Positions 37,019 through 47,485 of a stretch of 64,000 nucleotides of DNA are shown here, piece after piece. How positions within the stretch are numbered: position 1 is the stretch's first letter; every line of letters starts with the position of its first letter. The position numbers and the translations under genes are program-made. Where the stretch lies: contig NC_089739.1 of assembly GCF_035083965.1 (NCBI RefSeq), positions 7,800,001 through 7,864,000 on the forward strand, written 5' to 3'. The DNA is from Branchiostoma lanceolatum (lineage: Eukaryota > Chordata > Leptocardii > Amphioxiformes > Branchiostomatidae). The notes beneath the pieces were generated by a model. It had not been told where the DNA came from and ran no database searches. It saw only the letters and a list, made by a program, of their open reading frames with translations.

Positions 37019-37146
37019 CCAAGCAGATGTTGGGTGGAAGATCGTAAAGTTTTCTGACTGCCTGGCTTCGCTGACAGAAAAGCCCAGCTATCAGAGATGA
37101 TTAGCAGTCAGGAAATGTTATGATCTGCCACCCGACATCTGCTTGG
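37019..37146. mobile_element. 128-bp fold-back element with CCAAGCAGATGT ends
   Basis: Ends ccaagcagatgttgggtgg and ccacccgacatctgcttgg are inverted copies, with ttctgactgc/gcagtcagga inside. Shares the CCAAGCAGAT terminus with 19034-19140 and 32814-32940. Confidence 0.65.
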
Positions 37147-37645
37147 ATATTGATATACTGCTGATGATTTTCTTGTGCTTATACATTCTTCAGTCTCTGT
37201 TACACTTTATTTATTTATGTGTAGATTAAATAGTAAAACATGTTCAGATTCTTGTAATACCCTTGTTTTGGTTATGTCAGTGGGCAACATGGGGGTTTTA
37301 GGCAATAATGGTTGTTGAAAAGATGTACTAAAGGCTCAGTGGTTAAAAATAAACCTTCCTCCAAGTTTCTGGTTTGGTATTCCTTTATTTGTTGAATCAT
37401 TGTAGATGAATCCACATAATCTAAGTAGTGTTTGTCATTTATGTCTAGTACAGTATATATAACGTTAACGTTATAGGTACGGACTGCTTTCTCTGCTTAG
37501 CACTCAGCACTTGAGAAATAGTATAGTACTTTTATCATTAGTGGTAGTGCAGTTCAACTTCAAGTGGACTGTTCAATGTAACGTTACAGTGATACATATG
37601 TAGATTTGAGTTGAGCAGACAAAACATGAACAGTTCGTGTTAATT

Positions 37646-37660
37646 CCGCAAGAGGGCGCT
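37646..37660 (+). promoter_or_regulatory. CTCF-like motif in the ACOX1 copy A promoter
   Basis: ccgcaagagggcgct fits the CTCF core (CC.C.AGAGGGCGCT) closely and lies 47 bases before the ATG. Binding is an inference. Confidence 0.4.
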
Positions 37661-37706
37661 ACAGTACAGTGACCTTTTAGCACGAGTGCCCTGACGGCCC
37701 TGAAAG

Positions 37707-40700
37707 ATGGCTGCTAAAATGAATCCAGACCTGAAGAAGGAGAGAGAAGGCGCCAGTTTCGACCCTGAGAAGATCACCAACCTCTTGTACGGCGGTCCAG
37801 ACAGAGTAACAAGCAAGAGAGAACTCGGTGAGAGTTGTTGTACCATTTGTATCGTAAGCTGTCTATGAAAAAGCCTTGTTGTAACGTCAGGGTTGGCAAA
37901 AAGTTGTAAACTTTGTCAGACGGGTGTTTCTTTTATATTGAGGGAATCAACAAGTAAAATGGCATGGAAAATTAAACATAGGCCTCGGTCGAAGTTTTCA
38001 ATTTCTTGTCTTAATTGATACAAGAATAGCCAAGATAAAACCTCCTTGGTAGTGTGTAAGGCCTTACGCAACTTGAATGGCAGGTCAATGTGCTATAGGT
38101 CGTTGACCCCAGTAGGTGCTATATAGTAGCAAGGAGGTTAAAGTAGTAGTATCCGGTATTTTGATTAAAAAAGTCTTATTTTAAAGTCTTATTTTAACCT
38201 CCTTGATAGTAGTGGGCGTGATTGAACATGAGATAATGTTTTAAATTATCTCAATTCTTTTATTCTACATGTATCTCAATATAGAAGTTCAGTTATCAGT
38301 AGGAAAAAGGCACAATTAGATAAAGTACCCCCTTGGTCTGCATGGAGGGACCTGGCAATTCTTGATGATATTAATTATGTACAATTAAAGTGACAAATTA
38401 CTCTTAACCAATTATTTACTGACAAGGCATGTTTTTTTATCAGAGCGTCTGGCCAGGTGAAATAATATACATGTAGCATGCTACGTCTCACAAAAAAAGG
38501 CATGCAGACCTAGCTTCGATTCCAGCCTTCTTAGCTTTAGTCCGCTACCCAAGCTCTGTCCTCGCCAAGTTCTTGGCACGGAGCAGAGCTTGGGTAGCGG
38601 ACTAAAGCTAAGAAGGCTGGACTCCAGGCTAATGCAGACCCTCTATGGAAAGCTGGTACAGAGTACTAGAAAGCATTTTCTTTGCCTGCTTCCCTGTAAA
38701 CAATTTTCAATGCCCCCATTTCTAACTCTACTTTACAACTATGTTTTCCAGAGTCGCTTGCCCTGAATGACCCTGACTACCAACATGAAGACTTGAACTT
38801 TATGTCCAGAGAACAGCAGTATGAGACCCAGCTGAAGAAGAGCATCCTGGTAGTTCAGAAGCAGAAGGAACTTGGGATTGTTGACCAATTTGATTTGCAC
38901 AGCTACAGCTAGTAAGTCTTTATGTTGTTCATTCTATTCCACTGGTTTAATTCAATTGCTTTGATTGACATGTAGCCAAGGCAACTCAGCACTTACTGTG
39001 ATTCACTTTATCTTCATGGTACCAAAATTTCATGGTGTAAGGAAAATGGACATTTTCACTTAAATCAGCAAGTGATCATGAACGAATCATAAATGATAAC
39101 AACAGTTTTTTCACCGTGATGATAATTTCACGGTACAGAGGTGACCGTGAAAACAGTGAACATAAAGTTACAGTGAAAGAAACAAGAATTACAGAAACTA
39201 GCCACAGGTAACCATGGAATTTAAGGGTGTGCCTTTTGAGTTCAAAACAGGTAGAATTTGGCCTTTGAATTGAAAGCTAGGGCGGGTCTCTTCTCTTATT
39301 GGTCAGTGTAGTGGCTTAATGCATCCTATAAAATCCAATGTAATGCATGAAAAGGAGAATTTTTTGCAGTGTTTTTTATGTTTGTGGTTGTAACAATACT
39401 TAAGCACTGAAACACAATATTATTTTGCGGTGTTTTGGTTTCGTGGTCGAGACCATGGCACAAAAATAAAAGCCCATTTCAAGATTTACAGTATTCACTT
39501 CCTTTCCGGCCCCCTTGCAGCAATGGCGTGTTCCAAAGCATGTCAGGACCGTTCGATTTATGACAGCTGATGTTATTTAGCGTTTTATAACTTTGCTTTA
39601 TATATCGTTCCTATCCCCTTTTCTGCAGTGGAGTGTTCAAAATCATGAAAGCATGCCGTTCGAATTATGAGAGCGGACATTATCTAATGTTGTATAACGT
39701 AAGTATTCATTTCCTTTCCTGCCCCCTTGCAGCAATGGCGTGTTCCAAAGCATGTCGGGACCGTTCGGACTCCACACCAGCATGTTCCTCCCCACGCTGC
39801 GAGGGCAGGGGACAGATGAACAGAAAGCAAAATGGCTGAAGATGGCGGAGGAGTACGCTATCATCGGAACATACGCACAGACGGAGATGGGGCACGGTGA
39901 GATATCTTTAAAATGCTGTAGGAGTATCCTCACTAGATACCTTTAAAGACCGCTTGCAGTCAGATGTGCAAAGGATAGGTGTGACAGGTCATTCAGTGTA
40001 ATATAACCAGCTGCTGTGCCGCATTCCTACTGAGGGGCGGTTATATTCCGGCCATACAGATACAGATACAGATGTTTTCAATTTTGGGTTGTGTTTTTGT
40101 TCATTATTTCTCTTATTTCCTTATTGATGACTTTAATATTCGGTTTGCCATTCTGTACAGGGCCTGCCTGTAAAGCTTGAACCCGCCTACCCTGTATAAA
40201 GAAAACAGAAAAAAATAGATAAAGAAATAAATAAACAAATCATAATTTTCATTCCTGCTTGCATCAGGAACTTTCCTCAGAGGCCTGGAGACAACCTCGA
40301 CCTATGACCCTCAGACCCAGGAGTTCATCCTCAACACACCGACCCTCACAGGGACCAAGTGGTGGCCGGGATGCTGTGAGTTTTTGGCAAAGCCTCTGGG
40401 ATGGGGCCTTTTATTTTTATCTCACTCCACCTTTCTAATGAGTCCATGAGGAAGCATTATCATGATATTAACTGTAAATCTTTTGTTGCGGGGACTTGAT
40501 TTGAGGTAGGAGAGAAAAGGACTGGTTTTCATGGTGTTTGATAAGTTTATAGCACATTTTCCCTTACCTTAACCTTCTCCCTTGCTGGGTTAAAGCAAAG
40601 AGAATTTAGGGTCTTTATTGGAAATCAGATTTAGGGATGTAGCTTTAAGTTTAATCTTTTAAGCTGACAGTGGGGAAGACATCTAAGTACTGTATCCTGA

Positions 40701-43486
40701 TGGCCCGGCTGATAATCTGTTCAACTTGTCTTGCTTATGTCTCCTTTAGACTGCCTCCACCCTAAACCTTGTAATCTTTATGTTCTGTCCTTCTCCAGTG
40801 GGGAAGACGTCCAACTACTGTGTCCTGATGGCTCAGCTGTACATCCACGGCAAGTCTTACGGCCCCCATCCCTTCATGGTGCAGATCCGCAGTCTGCAGG
40901 ACCACAAGCCTCTGCCTGGTGAGTTAATGAAGTTGATAGGTTAGCTGGTTAGTTATCAATTAAGCTTCCTCGGGTTCTGATCTTCCAAATACAGGACCCC
41001 AAGCCTCTGCCTGGTGAGTTAAATGAAGTTGATAGGTTAGCTGGTTAGTAATTAATTTAACTTCCTCTGGTTGTGATCTGCCGTATACAGGACCACAAAC
41101 CTGTGCCTGGTAAGTTAATGAAGTTGATCGGTTTTAGCTGGTTAGTTATTAATCAAGCTTCCTCAGGAGCAGATCCGCCGTCTGTAGAACCACAAGCCTC
41201 TGCCTGGTAGGTTGATAAACTTAGCTGGTTAGCAGCTATTGATTAAACTTCCTCAGGTTCTGATCTGCCATCTGGAGGACCACAAGCCTATGTGATATGC
41301 CTGATGGGTTTTGATAGTTTTTACAAGAGTGTCATAGTTTCGTCGTATGTATTGTCACTCACGGTATTTGGTAATGCTGTGGTTGCCCTTTACCTGTACA
41401 GATCTGACAGATAAACAAGTTTAAATGTACAGTCAGGACAGTCACTGGTGAACATTATGTGGCAATATGTGCTATTCGTCTTGGTTATGAATGTCAATGA
41501 GCTTGCCTTGTTCGGCACAAACCAATCAGACAACCTTTTTTTTGTCTCTGATTGGCTGACAGGTTGATAGTGGCCATACCACTAAAAGTAAGACTCTGAG
41601 AGGCCTAAAAACTGTGCAAAAGATATGCAGTGATTTACAAAGTCTGAAAGAAAACAGTGAAGGCTAACTGATTCCACATGATCTGTTGTTGAACGCTAGG
41701 GGTGACAGTTGGTGACATTGGCCCCAAGTTTGGATATCAGGGAAACGACAACGGGTTCCTACGCTTCGACAACGTCAGGATCCCGCGAGACAACATGCTG
41801 ATGAAGTACTCAAGGGTAGGTTTCTTCTTGTTCTTTGTTCAGATACCATTTATGCCGTTAAACCGTGGGGTACTTGTCGAAAAGAGGTAGGGGAATCTTG
41901 CCAGCATAAGAAACCTGTAAAATCTGTCTTCTCTGTCATGACCAGTAAAGAATAGCTCTTCAGTGAGCTAAACTAAATATGTATCATTTTTATCTACTGT
42001 ACTCCCAGGTTGAACCGGACGGTACCTACGTGAAACCGCCCAGCTCCAAACTGGCGTACGGCACCATGGTGAGGGTCAGGTCCATGATCGTCGGCGAGGC
42101 GTCGGAGTCTCTGTCCAAGGCGGTCACCATAGCGATCCGTTACAGCTGTGTTCGTAGACAGTCGGAGATGAAACCGGGGTTAGTAGAACCCTACCGTATC
42201 ACCTATTTCTGTGTTTTTTTCTTGCATGTACGTAATTTCATTATCATTGTTATTTATACAATGCTATTCTCTTATTCATTCTACTTCTGCTTCTGTTAAT
42301 GATTTTCTGCATTTACCTTATTTCACAACGATCTTCGTTTTCCTTTTTAGTCTACCAGTGTCACAGAAAGGCTTACTTTAAAAAACATTGTTTTCCATCA
42401 TATACTTTTTCATCAAAATATTAAACTTGAAATGTTTATATTCTAAATCATCGGTCACTTTTTGCTTGTCATGCAGGTGTCATGTATCCTACCATTTACA
42501 GTTGTACCATTGTCCAAGTTTTCCTTTTTATACTTTCCAACCCTAACTTCCAGCCAACCAGAGCCCCAGGTGTTGGACTATGTGACCCAGCAGTACAAGT
42601 TGTTCCCCTACCTGGCTGCTGCCTACGCCTTCACGTTTGCCTCCCGGACCATGATTTTTGTGTACTTCAGGTCCATGGAGAAGATCAGTCGTGGGGACAT
42701 CACCGTTCTGCCAGAGGTACAAACTGCCTTCATTCAGGAAATAGAGATTTTTAGGAGACTGTTAAGTAAATCTATGCTAAATTAAGTGAGAGAAAAACTT
42801 AATAGCAATTTTAACAGTTTTCAGTGCTTCAAAATAGTTTTCTTTCATGCCTGGTCTGAATAATACTTCATTGTGAATAACATTATTTCATGTGTACATG
42901 TGTTGCTTTTGTCACTATCTGTAATGAGTAAAAGTATTGTGCATATGCAGCTATTGTTTATTCTCTACACTAACAGTCCCAGCTACTGTTTTTGTGGTAG
43001 AGAGAAAGTGGAGTGTTCACGGTGGTTTTAAGTTTGCATTTGAAACAATCAGGATAGTCGGGCAGAAGACCAAACAAGCATTTTTGCAGTGGTTTTAAGT
43101 GGTGGTCTGAGATCACTGCAAAAAAACGCAAACATAAAACTACCGCGAACATAAATGCACCTACAGTAACTGTTGATATTGTGTGGGAAGGCAACTGGCA
43201 AAGGTTTTTATACACCTGTTTTGCCCCCCTTTCACATTTTGATAAATTCAAATAAAAATGAGATTTAAAAATTATTTCCAGCTCCACGCGCTGTCCTCTG
43301 GCCTGAAGTCCCTGTCGTCCTGGGTCATGAATGCTGGGATTGAGGAGTGTCGCATGGCGTGTGGCGGCCACGGCTACTCGCACGCCAGCGGGATCCCCAG
43401 CATCTACATGGAGCACACGCCCGCCGCAACATACGAGGGGGAGAACACAGTACTCATGCTGCAGACTGCAAGGTTGGTCAAGGTTA

Positions 43487-43530
<44 letters not shown>

Positions 43531-46104
43531 TGTGTGTCTGTGTGTGTGTATCATGTATGTGGGTGTGTGACTTTCGTGTGTGTGTTTCTGTTTCTGTGTA
43601 TATCTCTGCATGTGTTGTTTGTATTCACTTGTCAACAGAACTAACTGAAGAAGGTGAACTGATGATTGCATTTCCTCCCCCCAGGTACCTGATGAAGAGT
43701 TATAACCAGTCCCTGCAGGGTGAGAAGCTGGCTGGTTCTGTGGCCTACCTGTCCGGTGTACAGCCGATTCCTGCAGCCGGTAGAACCAGGAACATTCTTG
43801 ACCTTGGGGTCCTGATTGAGGCCTACCAGCACAGGGCAGCCAGGTAGGGAATGTCAAGCTGTTGTTCACCTTGCAAACCCGATTTGAACCTGGGTCTCCC
43901 AGTTATCAACTAATCGGAACCAGGAGCTCAACTGTAAGCAGCTACGAGTTGAGCTACAGGGACATCCCTAGGAAAAGTCATGACTCTATTTTAATGTTTA
44001 TCACAAACAGGTAGACTATCACATGGTTTACACACCACTTCTGTCAGCGGTTGAAGACAGTTCAGACCAGGGATGTCTCCAAGACCCATACCTCTGTCCT
44101 GGGACAAACATTTGCTTGTTGGGACCAAGGAGGTCAACCTCCTTGTTGGGACGGACAAAAATCTCACCCCATCTGTATTTTTGTCAACTTAAAATTACGG
44201 ATTCAACAATGAAAGTTAACAACATAGGCTCCTATACAATGAGTGTGATAGGAAAAAATGTAAGCAACTAAGCATTGTTAAGCAATTCTCAAAATTGTAT
44301 CACTCATGTCCTTTCTACATAAACATATTTCAGTTTAACTTTTCAGTTGAAGAGTGCTGACAAGTACTGTATGTTCTTTTCAGGCTAGTTCATGAGGCCG
44401 CCTTGCAGCTCAGAAATGAAAGGCAGGCTGGGAAGGACCAACCAGATGCCTGGAATGCCGCATCTGTGGATCTTGTCAAGGCAGCCAAGGTTAGAGAACA
44501 CGAGTAACATGAAACATGAACAGTTAAATACTTGATAAGACTTCCTGCATGTTTTATTTCATAATTGCATAGACAATGTATCCAGGGCGTCACATTCATA
44601 CTACATATTAGACTTGGGTGAGTTCGGGTGAAGTGTTTAGGCATACCGTTTGGTAACATTTAGAAATCTACAGACTGGCATTGGATTTTTCAGAGAAGAA
44701 AATGGCAGATAAGCAGATAACCAACAGTTAACCTATTTGTGCTATGACCTGCTTGCTAATCTAAGATAAGGATAAGTTAAACTTGAAAGTTCATCTGCAT
44801 TGGTAAATTGACAATGACTTGATATGTTAAGAATTTGGGTAACTCCAATTTTTAATTACAGAACAACTTTGATCCAGATTAGTATTATGATATTAAGTGC
44901 TGCTCATTTATAAGCAGGGACAAAGGATTTGACTGCAACAGATTTCATCTGAATCATTGGTAATGACTAATTATACATTAATCATTGTCTTGTAACACTC
45001 CTCAGGCCCACAGTCAGTACTTTGTGGTGAAGAACTTTGCAGGGCGGCTGACTGACCCAGCCCTGGACAGCGCAGCGCAAGCTGTCCTGACCAGGCTGTG
45101 TCAGCTGTACGCTCTTCACGGTGTCGTGGACAACTCTGGTGACTTCCTAGAGGTAAAACACTTTCTTTTTTAAAATTAATACATATCTTCACCACCATTG
45201 AACAGGTGTAATTTTAACACCATCTTAATTGGTCATCAATATCAAAGGCTATAGCAATGGAGATTGATGATGAATGGAGATTGACACTGCCCCTGTACAC
45301 CAAAAGGTAGAAGGATTTTAACTAACTTAGTAACTGAACTTAGAGAGCAAAGCATATACTGATATACTGTTTGGTAATGAACAAGACCCATTTTCACACC
45401 TTAGGATGACTACTTGACTGGCACAGACATCCGCCAAGCCAGACGTCACATTAACGCTCTCATGGCCAAGCTCCGTCCTGACGCCGTGGCTCTTGTCGAC
45501 GCCTTCGACTTCCCGGACGGGATCCTGAACTCCGTACTGGGGCGCTACGATGGGAACGTCTACGAACATCTGTTGGAGTGGGCCAAGGCCTCTCCTCTCA
45601 ACAAAACGGATGTGAGTCCAAACAACTGTTAACTTTAAGGTTCCTTGCCAAGCAAATTATCTAGAGTGCTGTAGACCTTTGAACATAAGGGATCTAAATG
45701 GTGCATTAAGTTTGAAAAGTAAGTTCTCCTGTGTATGCTAATGACGCTACTATTATGACTGTAATACAAGAATCACCTTTAAGATTTGAAGCTACCTTAA
45801 GTTAACTTTCTTCCTGTCTCATGTCTCAAGACTACTCCTAGAGAAACAAGACTCTACAAATCTTCTACTTTGTCCCTGATAATGAAATGACTTGTTGGAA
45901 TATGTGGGCTACAAATACAAGTTGTAAAATTCAGTTGAACTGTGCTGTTGATGTTTTGCCAATTGAAAGAGGTACTACATGGTATTACTGTACCAATACA
46001 TGTATCTACATGGATTTGATTTTTGTACATGTTTTCTTCAGGTCCATGAGTCTTACCACAAGTATCTGAAACCCTTCCTGGAGGCCAACAGAGCAAAACT
46101 GTGA
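37707..46104 (+). CDS. ACOX1: Peroxisomal acyl-CoA oxidase 1-like, copy A, complete, 14 exons, 664 aa
   Basis: Exons: 37707-37827, 38752-38911, 39733-39896, 40268-40375, 40799-40918, 41700-41815, 42009-42178, 42554-42716, 43282-43472, 43685-43843, 44384-44489, 45006-45152, 45405-45611, 46042-46104 (1995 nt, phases close). A flavoenzyme that oxidises long-chain acyl-CoA to trans-2-enoyl-CoA with O2, yielding H2O2, the first step of peroxisomal beta-oxidation. [10 protein letters not shown] near the start equals human MNPDLRRERD. Flavin-site blocks are YAQTEMGH (exon 3) and KWWPGC-LGKTSNY (exons 4-5). The catalytic base is E426 in EGENTV (exon 9), and the C-terminus AKL is a PTS1. C184 replaces the second glycine of the usual WWPGGLG. 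Exon 3 acceptor and exon 5 donor regions are locally duplicated in the introns. The ATG at 37719 (MNPDL) is the alternative start. Confidence 0.95.
38130..38205. mobile_element. 76-bp micro-MITE, CAAGGAGGTT ends, 7-bp TSD ATAGTAG
   Basis: Ends CAAGGAGGTTAAA and TTTAACCTCCTTG are exact inverted copies. The element is flanked by ATAGTAG at 38123-38129 and 38206-38212. It lies in intron 1 of ACOX1 A. Confidence 0.8.
38511..38631. mobile_element. 121-bp fold-back element with exact 9-bp TSD ATGCAGACC
   Basis: Long arms share 'agccttcttagctttagtcc' and gctacccaagctc, leaving a short loop. ATGCAGACC flanks at 38502-38510 and 38632-38640. ACOX1 A intron 1. Same family as 19600-19724. Confidence 0.8.
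39500..39732 (+). repeat. Duplicated exon-3 acceptor region of ACOX1 copy A (two degenerate copies)
   Basis: The acceptor plus first 40-70 bases of exon 3 appear three times about 105 bases apart: after 39520 (near-identical for about 40 bases), after 39628 (diverged) and the real exon from 39733. The first copy hits a stop soon after the shared part. The second stays open to a gtaagt donor at 39699, but its 70-nt length would not fit the phase of exon 4. Confidence 0.75.
40890..41300 (+). repeat. Tandem array of the exon-5 end and donor, about 96-bp unit, ACOX1 copy A
   Basis: The exon 5 tail 'gaccacaagcctctgcctg' plus its donor and about 75 intron bases recur at about 41006, 41102, 41199 and 41280. 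Two units (40995-41013 and 41091-41109) have both an acceptor-like atacag and a gtgagt/gtaagt donor and so resemble 19-nt micro-exons. Confidence 0.8.
43489..43549. repeat. (TG)n microsatellite just after exon 9 donor, ACOX1 copy A
   Basis: About 30 TG units with a few TCTG interruptions. Confidence 0.95.
43871..43967 (-). mobile_element. tRNA-derived SINE, ACOX1 copy A intron 10
   Basis: The - strand reads CCTGTAGCTCAACTCG (A box), GAGCTCCTGGTTCCGATTAG and GGTTCAAATC (B box). Same family as 17281-17369. Starts 27 bases after the exon 10 donor. Confidence 0.65.
44126..44145. mobile_element. 20-bp micro-palindrome, CAAGGAGGT ends, 7-bp TSD TTGGGAC
   Basis: CAAGGAGGTCAACCTCCTTG is flanked by TTGGGAC at 44119-44125 and 44146-44152. 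Little more than two abutted ends of the family at 38130 and 59700. ACOX1 A intron 10. Confidence 0.7.
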
Positions 46105-47485
46105 GAACAGTAGCCATCGACTGACCGAGAAAAGGGCAAGATCTTAAAACTGCCATCAAGAGTTAGATGGAAGGACAGTGTTTTATTCCAAAGTAGTCAT
46201 AAGTAATCAAGTCATCAAATACTTGATATTACTACAGTCAAACTTGGATTAAGCAACCAATCAAGGGACTGAGGATGAGAATTACCAACTGTTGCAAAAC
46301 ACATCTGATATATAGATTTTACACCACAGCAAAGATGTTGACTAATGAATTCATGTATGAATGAATAAATAATATATATTATATAATCATAATTATGACA
46401 ATGTGATATCCGTTGTTGTAAAAATTTTGGTGGAAAATTGTATATGGATTCTAATTACCTCTTGAAGATGTTATGAACAGATTATTGTAAAGATTAATGT
46501 GCTAATAATGATTAATAGGAACTTAGTGTCCCTTTTTACACAGACCAATGTTACATGTAACACTATAACGTGATTAAATTGAAAGACTTTCAAGTATTTC
46601 AATCACAATGGATAATAGGTACAGAATGATATAGAAGCTGGTGTATTATTTTTTTATGCCAGAAAGTGATTATTGTCTACAGAATGATACACTGTAGATA
46701 ATGATAACTTCTCAGGACTGATTGGTCCATGCATTGTATAGTCTAAAATGCTTCTAAACACGTAGTTGTTGAGATTATTTTACTTTTTATTCATGATCAT
46801 TTTTAGTTTATCGTTCCCTTCTATGTGCCATTGTCTACATGTAGCCTAGGCCTGGAGTCCAGCTTTGCTAACTTTGGTCCGCTCCCAAAGTGTTGGCGGA
46901 GTAGCAACCAAACCTAACAAGGCTGGAATCCAGACTACCATTGTCTACTTCTCCTGACTATTTTGGTACCACAATAGCTTGGATTTTGTCTGATGAAGCA
47001 AAACATTAAAGTATTGGATCACCAACACCAGGGCTCCTAGTTTTTATGTACATGTACTTTGATCATGCCTCAGGTTGAGATGACAAGCCAAGAATGGTTT
47101 TTAGCTTGGACCTTTCACACATACTTTTCATAGTTTTTCTCAATCTATTATCTAAGGTAGCCAACTACTCTAATTCTTGATTTGTTAACTGTAACTTAAT
47201 TTTAGCAAATTTAACGGTCACTAGTCGACCGCTAAAATTTCATCATCGCTAATATTTGATCACTAATATTTGAGACGACAGTGATGTTTGTTCCCACCGT
47301 TAAAATAAAGTGCTGTGACCTAATCCATTTCCCCCAACCGCTATATTTTCCAGTCGCTATATCAAAGTGATTTACAGTATTGTTTCATAAATTATACAGT
47401 ATATAAAATCATATGCTGTCAATAAATTATAGGATTGCACTTAAACAAACTGTTCCAGTAACATCACAGTTCATTTAGCCTACAT
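46105..47485. other. Convergent intergenic region between ACOX1 copy A and NUDT7
   Basis: ACOX1 A 3' UTR, with an AATAAA at 46364-46369 (260 bases after the stop) as likely polyA signal, then AT-rich spacer holding a fold-back element at 46839-46937. The two genes end tail to tail. No other gene recognised. Confidence 0.6.
46839..46937. mobile_element. Fold-back element, third copy of the TAGCCTGGAGTCC family
   Basis: Arms 'cctggagtccagctttgcta' and 'aacaaggctggaatccagac' are inverted copies, more diverged than in the other two members. The direct repeat ccattgtctac flanks it at 46828-46838 and 46938-46948. Confidence 0.6.

Larger units (their letters stand above)
36130..37706. other. Intergenic between ZNF706 and ACOX1 copy A
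   Basis: AT-rich spacer with a fold-back element at 37019-37146. No coding exon recognised; the frame 36777-37100 runs into that element. The last 100 bases form the ACOX1 A promoter. Confidence 0.55.

Noticed and set aside
37019-37100. Frame 36777-37100 as a small gene
   Set aside because: Its 3' part is inside a fold-back element and its 5' part has no similarity or splice support.
43258-43847. Long + strand frames over the TG repeat after ACOX1 A exon 9
   Set aside because: Read-through of exon 9 into its intron; the VCVCVC runs come from the microsatellite.
42970-43869. 299-residue open frame on the - strand, the longest single frame in the window
   Set aside because: It is antisense to ACOX1 copy A exons 9 and 10 and crosses the TG microsatellite (giving HTHTHT). 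The true coding strand has splice sites and family similarity.
43871-43967. tRNA gene candidate
   Set aside because: Same SINE family as 17281-17369; not a functional tRNA.
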